DNA of 64,000 nucleotides from the NCBI RefSeq assembly GCF_048984525.1, contig NZ_JBMGJC010000006.1, positions 178,864 through 242,863 on the forward strand. Direction: 5' to 3'. The notes beneath the pieces are model-generated. The model ran no database searches and was not told the origin of the DNA. It worked only from the letters and a program-made list of their open reading frames with translations. The stretch comes from Syntrophopropionicum propionicicum_A. GTDB taxonomy: Bacteria > Bacillota > Desulfotomaculia > Desulfotomaculales > Pelotomaculaceae. The translations under genes were made by a program, and so were the position numbers. Position 1 is the first letter of the stretch. Each line of letters opens with the position of its first letter. This document shows positions 44,120 through 52,757 of this stretch, in pieces.

Positions 44120-44881
44120 CTATATCTTCAGCCTGTGTCCGTTCTTTTTCAGCCAGTCCCGGCAGGACTTGTAATCGGGGCAGACATTCTCGACCAGGGC
44201 CCAGAATTTTTTGGAGTGGTTTGGCTCGACCAGGTGTAAAAGCTCATGGGCAACTATGTAGTCCATCACCTGCAGCGGCGCCATAACCAACCGCCAGTTG
44301 AAATTTAAATTGCCGAGCTGTGAGCAGCTTCCCCAGCGTGTCTTTTGCCCCCTGATCGCTACCCTGTTGAACCGGAGTTTTAAAACACTGTTTACGACCC
44401 TTATGCGCTGGTTGATAAGCAGGCGGGCCATGCTTTTTAACCAGCGCTCCAGTACTGCCGCGGAGTCGTTTCCGCTGCCTTCGTCCAGTGTAACCACTAT
44501 TTTATCATCCACAATTTCCACTGCGCAAGCGGGGGTTTTCTGTATCTGTACTTCCACCCGGTACTCCCGGCCCCTGTAAAGGACATACCTGCCAGGCTGT
44601 TTGCCTGACGGGCTTTGCCGCTGCTGTGCGAAGTATTCGAGCTTGTCCAGGATCCAGCCCTGCTTTTCTTTTAAAATACTCCCTAAAATGCTTGAATCAA
44701 ACTGTGAAGGCACTGTTACCACCAGGCCGTTTTCCATATCGACCTTGATCCGAAGATTTTTAGCCCTTTCACTTCTTTTTAATAAATAGGACACCTTTCT
44801 TCCGGCCAGGTCCACAGTACCCCCGCACGGCCGGACATCGCCCGTCTTTTTTCCGGCTGCCGGCCACACCATGAGATCCAA
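44120..44881 (-). CDS. YgjP/DUF45-type zinc metallopeptidase
   Basis: A 253-aa M48-related protein. The active site HELLHLVEPNHSKKFW (HExxH, then a third ligand His) is clear near residue 210, with the KTRWGSCS and LNFNWRLVMAP motifs just before, as usual in the family. Cytoplasmic. These proteins often lie near restriction or stress genes; a precise role is not known. Confidence 0.9.
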   Translation of the reverse strand: MDLMVWPAAGKKTGDVRPCGGTVDLAGRKVSYLLKRSERAKNLRIKVDMENGLVVTVPSQFDSSILGSILKEKQGWILDKLEYFAQQRQSPSGKQPGRYVLYRGREYRVEVQIQKTPACAVEIVDDKIVVTLDEGSGNDSAAVLERWLKSMARLLINQRIRVVNSVLKLRFNRVAIRGQKTRWGSCSQLGNLNFNWRLVMAPLQVMDYIVAHELLHLVEPNHSKKFWALVENVCPDYKSCRDWLKKNGHRLKI

Positions 44882-44930
44882 TATACTACCCCCAGTTTGG
44901 ACAGAGGAAATTTTCCGGTGGTTTTACAAA

Positions 44931-44961
44931 AAAGAGTAATGGCCAGGGGCTATTACTCTTT
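44931..44961 (-). terminator. Terminator of the fmdB-type gene
   Basis: On the minus strand AAAGAGTAAT, 11-nt loop, ATTACTCTTT and then TTTGT. It lies 10 bp after the stop codon. Confidence 0.8.
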
Positions 44962-44971
44962 GTGAAAAATA

Positions 44972-45223
44972 TCAATTGCCGCAGGCGCCTGGAACACCGC
45001 AGGCGTTTGACCCGGGGCAGGCTTTAGCGGCTGTGCTGTCGCAGCCCGGGCAGCTGGTGTCGTTGGCGGGTTTCCCCACGGAACTCGGCAAAAAGGGAGC
45101 GGAGATGAGCTTTGTTAAATTAGTGCTTCCACAGGCACATTTTTTTTCACTGTTATGGCCGGGCAGGTGGAGAATTTCAAAAACCTTTTCGCAATCGTTG
45201 CATTTGTACTCAAAAATTGGCAT
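44972..45223 (-). CDS. FmdB-type zinc-ribbon protein
   Basis: An 83-aa protein. The N-terminal MPIFEYKCNDCEKVFE and KKCACGS form the CxxC-CxC zinc ribbon of the FmdB family. The tail has extra cysteines (CPGCDS, ACPGSNACGVPGACG), probably metal-binding. GGAGG at 8-nt spacing selects the ATG of MPIFEYKC at 45223 rather than the upstream one. Possibly regulatory or a metal carrier. Confidence 0.88.
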   Translation of the reverse strand: MPIFEYKCNDCEKVFEILHLPGHNSEKKCACGSTNLTKLISAPFLPSSVGKPANDTSCPGCDSTAAKACPGSNACGVPGACGN

Positions 45224-45270
45224 GTCAGGCACCTCCATAAAAAATTAATATCCTTGATTGTATATGTCAA

Positions 45271-45540
45271 TCAAACAGGGATCCTTGTTAGTTCAAAGAT
45301 AACAGGCCGGTCCGGGTCGGGGCAGGCCCAGGTTGTAACGCTACTGTCCTCCATCCAGGGAAAACTGCCTCCGTAAAGAAGCGCCGCCACCGCCGAGCGC
45401 AGGGAATCATAGGCGAACTGGCACAGCCCGCCCGGCGTGTACTCCGCAAATTCAAAAGTGTCTCCAATTTTATGGCCGTAGGAGCATTTCCCTTCGCCCC
45501 TGATCTCCACGATTTTCGCCACCACTTTGTATTTATACAT
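45271..45540 (-). CDS. TIGR04076-type small protein
   Basis: An 89-aa protein with the family pattern KCSYGHKIGDTFEF, a tyrosine/cysteine-rich centre, YGGSFPWMED and the C-terminal CPDPDRPVIFEL. It is abundant in anaerobes near redox genes; function unknown. AGGTG lies close to the start. Same strand as fmdB. Confidence 0.85.
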   Translation of the reverse strand: MYKYKVVAKIVEIRGEGKCSYGHKIGDTFEFAEYTPGGLCQFAYDSLRSAVAALLYGGSFPWMEDSSVTTWACPDPDRPVIFELTRIPV

Positions 45541-45777
45541 TTTAACACCTCGAAAATCATGACAGTTTCTTAATCTTCGCAGCTCATAGTTTCTTATTCT
45601 TCAAAATCGCCGTGTTTCCTTTCATAGCCCCGGCGTCAAAAAATATAAGCCTGATTAAAATATTTTAATAAAAAATCAAGTAAAATAAAAGCTTTAATTG
45701 ATCCCAACAGCGTCCCTAAAGCGTAAAAGTACAAAGCCCCTGCCTAAATATAACAGGAGCTATTTGCCTCTTGGTTA

Positions 45778-46011
45778 ATGAATGATCCCGCGCTGCTTGA
45801 ATATACTAATAACATGAGCAAACACAAATCGCATGTGGACAGAAAACGAAATGAATACGGCAACGCGGTGACAAAAATGCGCCTGGACAAGATGGAGCGC
45901 ATGAATAAGTCCGCGCCGCTGGTCGAATACAATCTTGAAAGTTTTTCGGGAAGATTTGAAATATATGATCCGAACAAAAAAAAGGGCCGGAAAAACAACA
46001 TATATATTTAA
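45778..46011 (+). CDS. Small basic protein, 77 aa or shorter
   Basis: Rich in Lys, Arg, Asn (HVDRKRNEYGN, DPNKKKGRKN). The ATG at 45814 (MSKHKSHVD) is an equally good start; neither has a strong ribosome site. It is followed by a hairpin at 46018-46042, supporting expression. No family recognised. Confidence 0.5.
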   Translation: MNDPALLEYTNNMSKHKSHVDRKRNEYGNAVTKMRLDKMERMNKSAPLVEYNLESFSGRFEIYDPNKKKGRKNNIYI

Positions 46012-46017
46012 AGTCAG

Positions 46018-46048
46018 ATAGCCCTCTCACAAAGGGGGCTATTTCTGT
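46018..46048. terminator. Bidirectional terminator between convergent genes
   Basis: ATAGCCCTCT, 5-nt loop, AGGGGGCTAT followed by TTCTGTTT on +. It serves the small basic protein gene and probably the TPR gene on the other strand. Confidence 0.65.
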
Positions 46049-47047
46049 TTATAACAGGCTTTCCGTTACATAAATCAGCCTTTTAATGTCTTCATCAGAG
46101 GGATCAAGGTCCAGCGCCTTCTCGTAGCAAAATTTCGCTTCAAAAAAATTCCCCATCTTTAAGTTCGCATTGCCCATCATTTTAAGATAAAGTGGTTTAG
46201 CCTGGCTCTTTGAAGCCTGGCTGAAGCTCTCCAGGGCTTCTTCATACCGGGCAAGCTGGTAAAAAGCCATCCCTTTCCAGTGGAGCGACTGGTCGTCCAG
46301 AGACGTTTTATCCAGGTTTGCAATCGCTCCCATATAATCTTCCTGGTTATAGCAAATAAGTCCGGTATAAAAGTACACCACGTCCGTGCTTCCGCCTAAT
46401 CTTCTGTACTTGGCCAGACTTTTTTTCGCTTTGTCAAAGTTCCGGATATTAAGATAACATATGGCCAGGTCGAGATACACCTGCTTTTCTTTGGGATAAC
46501 TGGGGATGTAGCTGTTGAAACAAGCGATAGCGTCCTCTATATTGCCCTGGCCGTACAGTGACTTTCCGATCCAGTAGTGAGAAAGATACAACTCTTCCCT
46601 GCTTGACGTTTCCGAAAATATCTCTTTGAATGTCTTTAAAGCATCATCGTAATTTCCTAAATAAAAGTAACATTTACCCTCATAAAACTTTGTCTGGCTG
46701 TCCCAGGGTGATTGAAGAAAATCGCTGAGCGCTTCACTGTAACGGCCAAGGTGAAATAGGCATCTCCCCCTCAGCGGCAAAAATATATCCAGTAAAAACT
46801 GTGGTTTTATTCTGTCTAAAATATCCAGGCAGTCTTCGTAACCGCCATTTTTTTCGTAAATTGCGGCGATTTTTAAGTTAACTTCTTCCGCTTCCTCCAG
46901 TTTGTCCAGTTCTTTTTCAATCTCGGCCAGTCTTATACAGGCGTTAATATTTTCAGGCTCTGATTCAACCAGACGCTTTAAAATCCTTTCCGCTCTTAAT
47001 ATATCCCCCTGGTAATACAGGCGGATTGCCTCCTCCATCTCATTCAT
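46049..47047 (-). CDS. TPR-repeat protein
   Basis: A 332-aa protein made of about nine tetratricopeptide-like repeats (for example YYQGDILRAERILKRL, YLGNYDDALKTFKEIF, GNFFEAKFCYEKALDLDP). It is soluble and a scaffold for protein contacts. Directly upstream on the minus strand lies the GGDEF/HD-GYP gene, so it may belong to a c-di-GMP circuit. No enzymatic domain. Confidence 0.88.
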   Translation of the reverse strand: MNEMEEAIRLYYQGDILRAERILKRLVESEPENINACIRLAEIEKELDKLEEAEEVNLKIAAIYEKNGGYEDCLDILDRIKPQFLLDIFLPLRGRCLFHLGRYSEALSDFLQSPWDSQTKFYEGKCYFYLGNYDDALKTFKEIFSETSSREELYLSHYWIGKSLYGQGNIEDAIACFNSYIPSYPKEKQVYLDLAICYLNIRNFDKAKKSLAKYRRLGGSTDVVYFYTGLICYNQEDYMGAIANLDKTSLDDQSLHWKGMAFYQLARYEEALESFSQASKSQAKPLYLKMMGNANLKMGNFFEAKFCYEKALDLDPSDEDIKRLIYVTESLL

Positions 47048-47134
47048 GCCCTAATATACCCCCCAGACAAGCCATATAAGTCAAAACACAAGTAAATCCC
47101 TGGCGTGAAAATCCGGGACTTTTATATATTTGAA

Positions 47135-49057
47135 TTAAATATTTTCTCTTTCCAGTATCTCCAGGAAGGACGGGACCAAATTGGGATCAAACTGGGTGCC
47201 CGCGCACCTTTTTATCTCCGCGACAGCTCTTTCATGGGGCATGGCTGCCCGGTAGGGGCGGTCGCTGGTCATGGCGTCATAAGCGTCCGCAATAGACAAA
47301 ATACGGCATTCCAGCGGGATCTCTTCTCCTTTCAGCCCCAGGGGATAGCCTTTGCCATTCCACCACTCATGGTGTTTGTGGATCCATTCGCCGATATCCA
47401 TCAGCACCGAAGCCGATTGGGCAATATGGTAACCAATCTCGCAATGCTGTTTCATTACCCTGGTCTCTTCGGGCGTCAGAGGACCCGGCTTAAAAAGGAC
47501 CCGGTCCGGTATGCCCACTTTGCCGATATCGTGGAACTTGGCCAGCAGGCACAGGTCGGCAACTCCTTTATTATTTATGCCAATTCTCCCGGCCATAGAT
47601 TCTACCAGCCTTTGCAGCCTGTCCGCATGGCCCTCCGTAATAAAGTCCCTTGCCTCCAGCGCCTTCATGAGAGTTTTTACAATAGTGCTGCTGGCGCTCT
47701 GTCTGTGCAGCATTTTCTCCCGGTACATATTGTCGTCAGCTTCTTTAAAAAGGCTGCCCATATCGTTTGGAGACGCGTCAGCAACAGAATATCCCAGGGA
47801 CAGGCTTAAAGTAAAGCCTGCACTGTTCGCGTTGAAGGTGTTAATCGAATCCCGGATCCTGGCGCAAATACTTTCAACATCAGCCACGTCACTGTTCGGG
47901 AGCAGTATGGCAAATTCATCGCCGCCTATCCTGGCTACCATGTCACCCTGCCGCATGGCTTTTTTAATGACATTAGCTGTTTCTATAAGCAAAATGTCTC
48001 CGGACTCATGCCCCAGGGTGTCATTCACCAGCTTCAGCCCGTCCACGTCACACAGGACTATCCCTACCGGGTTATAGCGCCCGCTTTCCAGGCGGCGCAT
48101 TTCCTCTTCAAAGTAAACTCGGTTGTAAAGCCCCGTGAGGGCGTCGTGCAGGCTCAGGTGACGAAGCTGTTCCTCCATATTCTTTCTTTCTGTAATATCG
48201 ATAAAGCTCTCCAGCAGGTAACTGCGGTTGCTTAAAGTTAATTTCCTCACAGTTTTGATAATAGGTAAAGGTTTGCCGTCAAACCTGATCATGGTGCGCT
48301 CCGCATGGTCTACCTTTTGTCCCAGGTCGGTTATGGGGCATTTATTTTCTTCGGCCGGACAGATATACCTGTGGCAGCGTGAACCGATAATTTTTTCTTT
48401 TGGCAGGCCGATTATTTCTATGGCCATTCTGTTTACATCTTTTATTACATGAGATTCCTCGTCTATTAACACCACTCCGCTGTGGATAGAGTCTAAAATA
48501 GTGCGAAGGTGTTTTTCACTTTCCTGCAGCTTTTCTTCAGCCAGTTTGCGTTCAGTAATATCCCTGATTACAACAAAAATTTTATTGCTGAGCAAAGGCA
48601 GCAGCCTGGCTTCGAAAAATTTTTTAATGCCTTCCATCAAAAACTGGTATTCAATACTTGTAGCGGTCCCATTTTCTTTTATCTGCTGGATAGCTTCATA
48701 AAACTTCTCCCCGACAAATTCCAGGCTGATATCCTGAATTTTTTTCCCAACCATGCTTCCGATTAAGGAAAGGTTAGTGGTGCTGCCCGCTTTGTAATCC
48801 AGTACTGTCCCTTCATAATCGATCCATAGAAACACGTCCGGAAAAAACATGATCACAGCCCGCATTTCAGAATTGGCCTGGAGCAGTTCCTGGGAGCTTA
48901 AATCGAGGGCACGCTCAAGCATACTGCGATCGGCATCTGATTCCCGGTAGGCGTCATTTACCGCATTAATAAAACTCTGCCACTCCCCGGGCACCAGAAA
49001 GTTATCGCCGAAATGCTGTTTGAGCTGGCGCCTTAATAAATTGTGAATCTGGTTCAC
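47135..49057 (-). CDS. PAS-GGDEF-HD-GYP cyclic-di-GMP turnover protein
   Basis: A 640-aa cytoplasmic protein. Two PAS domains (about residues 70-300) are followed by a GGDEF domain with intact RIGGDEFAILL (c-di-GMP synthesis) and an HD-GYP domain with HDIGKVGIPD and HHEWWNGKGYP (c-di-GMP hydrolysis). Both signatures look active, so the PAS part may set the balance. It starts 3 nt after the FIST gene on the same strand, so both are co-transcribed. Confidence 0.92.
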   Translation of the reverse strand: MNQIHNLLRRQLKQHFGDNFLVPGEWQSFINAVNDAYRESDADRSMLERALDLSSQELLQANSEMRAVIMFFPDVFLWIDYEGTVLDYKAGSTTNLSLIGSMVGKKIQDISLEFVGEKFYEAIQQIKENGTATSIEYQFLMEGIKKFFEARLLPLLSNKIFVVIRDITERKLAEEKLQESEKHLRTILDSIHSGVVLIDEESHVIKDVNRMAIEIIGLPKEKIIGSRCHRYICPAEENKCPITDLGQKVDHAERTMIRFDGKPLPIIKTVRKLTLSNRSYLLESFIDITERKNMEEQLRHLSLHDALTGLYNRVYFEEEMRRLESGRYNPVGIVLCDVDGLKLVNDTLGHESGDILLIETANVIKKAMRQGDMVARIGGDEFAILLPNSDVADVESICARIRDSINTFNANSAGFTLSLSLGYSVADASPNDMGSLFKEADDNMYREKMLHRQSASSTIVKTLMKALEARDFITEGHADRLQRLVESMAGRIGINNKGVADLCLLAKFHDIGKVGIPDRVLFKPGPLTPEETRVMKQHCEIGYHIAQSASVLMDIGEWIHKHHEWWNGKGYPLGLKGEEIPLECRILSIADAYDAMTSDRPYRAAMPHERAVAEIKRCAGTQFDPNLVPSFLEILERENI

Positions 49058-49060
49058 ATC

Positions 49061-50200
49061 CTACTCCTCCCGGAATGTGGTGACAGTCATGGTCTGGTTA
49101 TGCAGTTCAGGGCTGGCGCCAAAAGTAAAAGGACAGATTTCTCCGTAAGAGTAAAACCCGGCCAGGACAGTATCGGCGCCCAGGATATCCCTGACTCCCT
49201 CGACTTCTTCCTCAGTCCTCTGTTTTAGAAGAAGTTTTCGTCCCACACAGCTGATCAGGATCGCCAGTTCAGGGGATACTGAACCGGCAGCTTCGAAACT
49301 GTTTTTAGCCGCCTCAGTGGCCCCGTCGATTAGCCGGTCAAAATTGGCTTTCATTAAACGGGCATATTTGCCCTCGGGCATATCACCGGCAAAGGTGAGG
49401 CTCTGTTTTTCCTCGTTTATTGATAAAATGGTACGGACCAGGCCTTTTTCGTGTTCTTTTACGCGGATGCTCAGAGGGAAAAGCAAGCCTGTCGCAGGCA
49501 GGCCGGCAGCGTGTTCGCCCAGGTACACCTTGTACAGCTCCAGTGCCGAACGTCCGTCCATTTCATATAAAACATTCCCGTCAGACCTGGTAATCAGGCG
49601 CTCCGGGCCAAAGGGATCCCAGCCTCCTACGGAACCGTATCCGATTTTTAAACGGTCTCCGTAAAAACCTATTACGGCAACCGTATCCTTTTGCGGAGGT
49701 TTATTTAAAAAAGTCAGCGTCTCGTTAAAATCGCTGCCGTCTCCGGCCAGGCCGCCTGTAACAGCCACATTTTCGGGCAGACAGCACATTAAACCCTTTA
49801 CCAGTTCGCTGCCGTTTACCGCTAAACCGTCGGAAAGCACAAAGAGGTGGGACAGGTCCCCTTTGGGTATGGATTGGGCCAGTAATACACCCGCCTGGAA
49901 ACTGTTTTTCACTTCGCTCAGTTTTATTTCTGTACCGTATAGTTTTGTATGCTTAAACTCTACGGCCGTGCTTACCAGCGAGTTGTCCAGCACCCTGGTG
50001 CCTGAAATCTCGCCGGCGGTGGAACAGCCCATTATATATGCGTCCGGATATAAATCTTTAATTTCCTGAAAGAATTCGCTGTGTCCAAAAGCTTTCCTGC
50101 ATCCAAAAAGCAAAACCAGCTGTGCGCACAGGTCGTTTACTTCTGCAGTTTGCCGTGTCCAGCCGCCGGCCTTGGTCCATACTCTTTGCTCTACCCTCAG
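49061..50200 (-). CDS. FIST-domain sensory protein
   Basis: About 380 aa with FIST_N and FIST_C domains, which bind small ligands such as amino acids upstream of signalling proteins. Visible hallmarks are MGCSTAGEISGTRV, VTGGLAGDGSDF and the C-terminal VLAGFYSYGEICPF. The open frame extends to an ATG at 50260, but the only good ribosome site (AAGGAGG) lies 8 nt before a CTG at 50200, where the conserved part of the family also begins. The start is therefore either a rare CTG or one of the upstream ATGs (50260, 50227). Partner of the GGDEF/HD-GYP protein. Confidence 0.85.
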   Translation of the reverse strand: MRVEQRVWTKAGGWTRQTAEVNDLCAQLVLLFGCRKAFGHSEFFQEIKDLYPDAYIMGCSTAGEISGTRVLDNSLVSTAVEFKHTKLYGTEIKLSEVKNSFQAGVLLAQSIPKGDLSHLFVLSDGLAVNGSELVKGLMCCLPENVAVTGGLAGDGSDFNETLTFLNKPPQKDTVAVIGFYGDRLKIGYGSVGGWDPFGPERLITRSDGNVLYEMDGRSALELYKVYLGEHAAGLPATGLLFPLSIRVKEHEKGLVRTILSINEEKQSLTFAGDMPEGKYARLMKANFDRLIDGATEAAKNSFEAAGSVSPELAILISCVGRKLLLKQRTEEEVEGVRDILGADTVLAGFYSYGEICPFTFGASPELHNQTMTVTTFREE

Positions 50201-50411
50201 CTTAAAAACCTCCTTCCTGAATGTCATGAAGTTTAACAAGCTTCGTGGAAAAACATTCAATTACTCCCAAATTCGTCAAACATAACAAAAATTCCTTTTG
50301 GATAAACCATCATTCATTAATTATAATATCGGGATATTTCTAATTAATCTGAATACTGATTGAAATACACTTTTTCCTGTGTTATTATCACTTCAAACGG
50401 GGGGTGGAAAA

Positions 50412-51152
50412 ATGAGGGTGGTTTTTCATGATTTGTTCCGCAGCGTGTATGATTACGACCCGGCCGCCGCGGCAGGCAGGATGGACTGTATCGTGGATGA
50501 GCTGAAAGGCCGCTACGAATTTGCAGTGCCGCACCCGGCGGCTGAAAAAGATATCCTGCTCGTACACAGCCAGGCTCACCTGGATTGGGTGAAACAACGG
50601 GACACACTCTATGAAGTCGCCCTGTTTTCCGCGGGTGGAGCAATCATGGCGGCGCAAATGGCCATGCGTGGTGACCCCGCTTTCGCCCTGATCCGGCCGC
50701 CGGGCCACCATGCCGGCAGGGACTCGTGCTGGGGCTTTTGCTGGTTTAATAACGTTGCCATAGCGGTGGAGAAAATCCGCGCTGAGGGAGCGGCAAAAAA
50801 GGTCCTCATTGTGGACACGGACCTCCATTTTGGTGACGGCACTGACAATATTTTCGAAGATGACTATGACGTTAAATACTACCACGTCTACAATGTGGAA
50901 GGCCTGAAACAATTTCTGAGCATTAACCGCGAATGCGATTTAATCGCGGTTTCAGCAGGCTTTGACAAGCATAAGTCCGATTGGGGATTGATCTACTCGA
51001 CAGAGGACTTCCACACTATGGGCGGCATGATTTCCAGCCATGCGCGCAATTACTGCGGCGGCAGGTTTTTTGCCGTGCTCGAAGGCGGCTACAACCACCA
51101 GGTGCTGGGCAAGAACGTAAGGGCCATGCTGGAAGGATTTGATTCTAAATGA
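50412..51152 (+). CDS. Histone-deacetylase-fold protein (AcuC/HDAH-like)
   Basis: A 246-aa short member of the arginase/deacetylase superfamily. Visible are RPPGHHAGRD (catalytic His pair), NNVAIAVE, the zinc ligands in VDTDLHFGDGT (Asp and His) and SAGFDKH, and the C-terminal LEGGYNH. ATG 50412 follows GGGGGGTGG. Substrates may be acetyl-lysine, acetylpolyamines or other acyl amides. Shorter than AcuC (about 380 aa), so a distinct subgroup. Monocistronic. Confidence 0.9.
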   Translation: MRVVFHDLFRSVYDYDPAAAAGRMDCIVDELKGRYEFAVPHPAAEKDILLVHSQAHLDWVKQRDTLYEVALFSAGGAIMAAQMAMRGDPAFALIRPPGHHAGRDSCWGFCWFNNVAIAVEKIRAEGAAKKVLIVDTDLHFGDGTDNIFEDDYDVKYYHVYNVEGLKQFLSINRECDLIAVSAGFDKHKSDWGLIYSTEDFHTMGGMISSHARNYCGGRFFAVLEGGYNHQVLGKNVRAMLEGFDSK

Positions 51153-51169
51153 TAGTAAAAGAAATTTTC

Positions 51170-51391
51170 ACAGGATTAACTAGATTAAACAGGATTAACA
51201 AGATTAATTATTATATCAAATAACTAAGTTAGTGGAGTAACGGATTTGGCAGATAATCTAAAGATAAAGGCCCATATTTTTTTTATTTAATTGGTAAAAA
51301 ATATTACATGGCAATCTTAAAGTTGCAACATTGCATTATAAATAATATTTTTACAAATCCTGTTAATCTTTAAAATCTTGTAAATCTTGTG
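51170..51391. repeat. Dispersed GATTAA/GATTTA repeat element, copy C
   Basis: The left arm has four GATTAA units at spacings 9, 10 and 9 bp (51175, 51184, 51194, 51203). The right arm (AAATCCTGTTAATC, AAATCTTGTAAATCTTGT) is inverse. Between the convergent HDAC-type and MFS genes. Confidence 0.65.
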
Positions 51392-51414
51392 ATATATGTT
51401 TTCCCCCGAAATCT

Positions 51415-52536
51415 TCAGCCACTGGTGCCAGGACTGCCCTGCCTGGACGGCACGGCGGCAAACATCCCCGCCAGGCCCAGCGCGGCGGCAAAAAACAACA
51501 CCCCGCGGTAACCCCATCCCTGGGCGATAATACCTCCAAGAAACGGCCCGAGGGCACTGCACAAATTCAGGGTAGCTTGAAAAATTCCTCCGGACGTCCC
51601 TTTCTCTTCCCCGCTCCGCAGGACAATCAGCAAAGCGCCGACATAAAGACAGGACCAGGCCACTCCTAAAAGCGCCATGATGATGACCAGGTGCGTCCGC
51701 CCTGTCAAAAAGGCCATGGCGGAGAATACCAGCACAGAAAGAAGCTGGCCGTAGAAAAATATCTTATACTCGGAAAACCCCCCTAAGATACGCATGACCA
51801 GGAACTGCACGGCAAAGTTGATTACCCACAAAAGGCCGATCCAAAACTTGTCCAAACCCAGTGAAGCCAGATAGAGCGGCAGTATGATCCACACCGCGGT
51901 GGCGCCCAGGTGGCGCAGGAACACAGACAGGTAAACCCTGTAATCCCTGCGGAGCACCCGCCACAGGTTCGGAGGTTTGGCAAAATTATACAGTGGTGTT
52001 TTTTGAAAAGCCAGCGATATAAGGAACCCCAGCAGGCAGAATATAAAACTGAGCCAGAAGAGCAGCTGGATGTCAGCCACCAGAGCCCCCGCCAGGGCGC
52101 CGAAAATCCAGCCCAGCGATCCGTATGAACTGTATTTGCCCATGTCTATGCCGGCCTCAAAAGCATAGGCAATTATAGCGGCGGTCGCTATGCCCAGGGA
52201 AAATCCCACCGCGCCACGCACCAGCATCAATACCAGGACACTATCGGCAAGAAGCTGGGCGGCAAAAGCCGCGCTGCTGATTAAGAGACCCCACCGCACA
52301 AAAACAAGCCTGCCCAGGCGATCGGACTTCCAGCCTGAATATAGAGAAGACGACAAAAATGCAGTGCCGTAGACGGCGCCGACCAGACCTACCTGAAAGT
52401 CCGAGGCCCCCAGATCAACCCCCAGCAGCGGTATAAAAATTATAGATCCCTGGGTGGCAAAGCTGAGAAAAAAATTTACAAGCCCTATAAGCCAACGATA
52501 GGAACGTTCCTCTCCCGGTCCTTCTATCAATTCCAA
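51415..52536 (-). CDS. MFS transporter
   Basis: A 373-aa permease with about twelve membrane helices in two halves. The loop between helices 2 and 3 reads SGWKSDRLGRLVFVRWG, the classic MFS signature. The substrate is not predictable; it might be a drug or sugar exporter. It stands alone, divergent from the 422-aa unknown gene. Confidence 0.88.
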   Translation of the reverse strand: MELIEGPGEERSYRWLIGLVNFFLSFATQGSIIFIPLLGVDLGASDFQVGLVGAVYGTAFLSSSLYSGWKSDRLGRLVFVRWGLLISSAAFAAQLLADSVLVLMLVRGAVGFSLGIATAAIIAYAFEAGIDMGKYSSYGSLGWIFGALAGALVADIQLLFWLSFIFCLLGFLISLAFQKTPLYNFAKPPNLWRVLRRDYRVYLSVFLRHLGATAVWIILPLYLASLGLDKFWIGLLWVINFAVQFLVMRILGGFSEYKIFFYGQLLSVLVFSAMAFLTGRTHLVIIMALLGVAWSCLYVGALLIVLRSGEEKGTSGGIFQATLNLCSALGPFLGGIIAQGWGYRGVLFFAAALGLAGMFAAVPSRQGSPGTSG

Positions 52537-52576
52537 AACACCTTGCTTTTAAGTAATACCCGTATTTTAACACAAA

Positions 52577-52647
52577 AACATACCTGCCGCATGCCTCGTC
52601 AGTTAATAATCACGCCGTTTCTGGCAGCAGCGGCGGCAAGGTATGTT
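52577..52647. repeat. Long interrupted palindrome between divergent genes
   Basis: AACATACCTGCCGC at 52577 is the reverse complement of GCGGCAAGGTATGTT at 52633, apart from one bulged base, separated by about 42 bp. It may be a hairpin in a leader RNA or a terminator for an antisense transcript. Confidence 0.55.
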
Positions 52648-52757
52648 TATTCAATTATCAAAGCAATGTTTAAGCTAAAATGATTTGCCAACAATAAGGA
52701 AGTGTTATATCTTAATAATGGATTTTGTGTTAAATTATTAGTCGAGGTGGGAGATCG

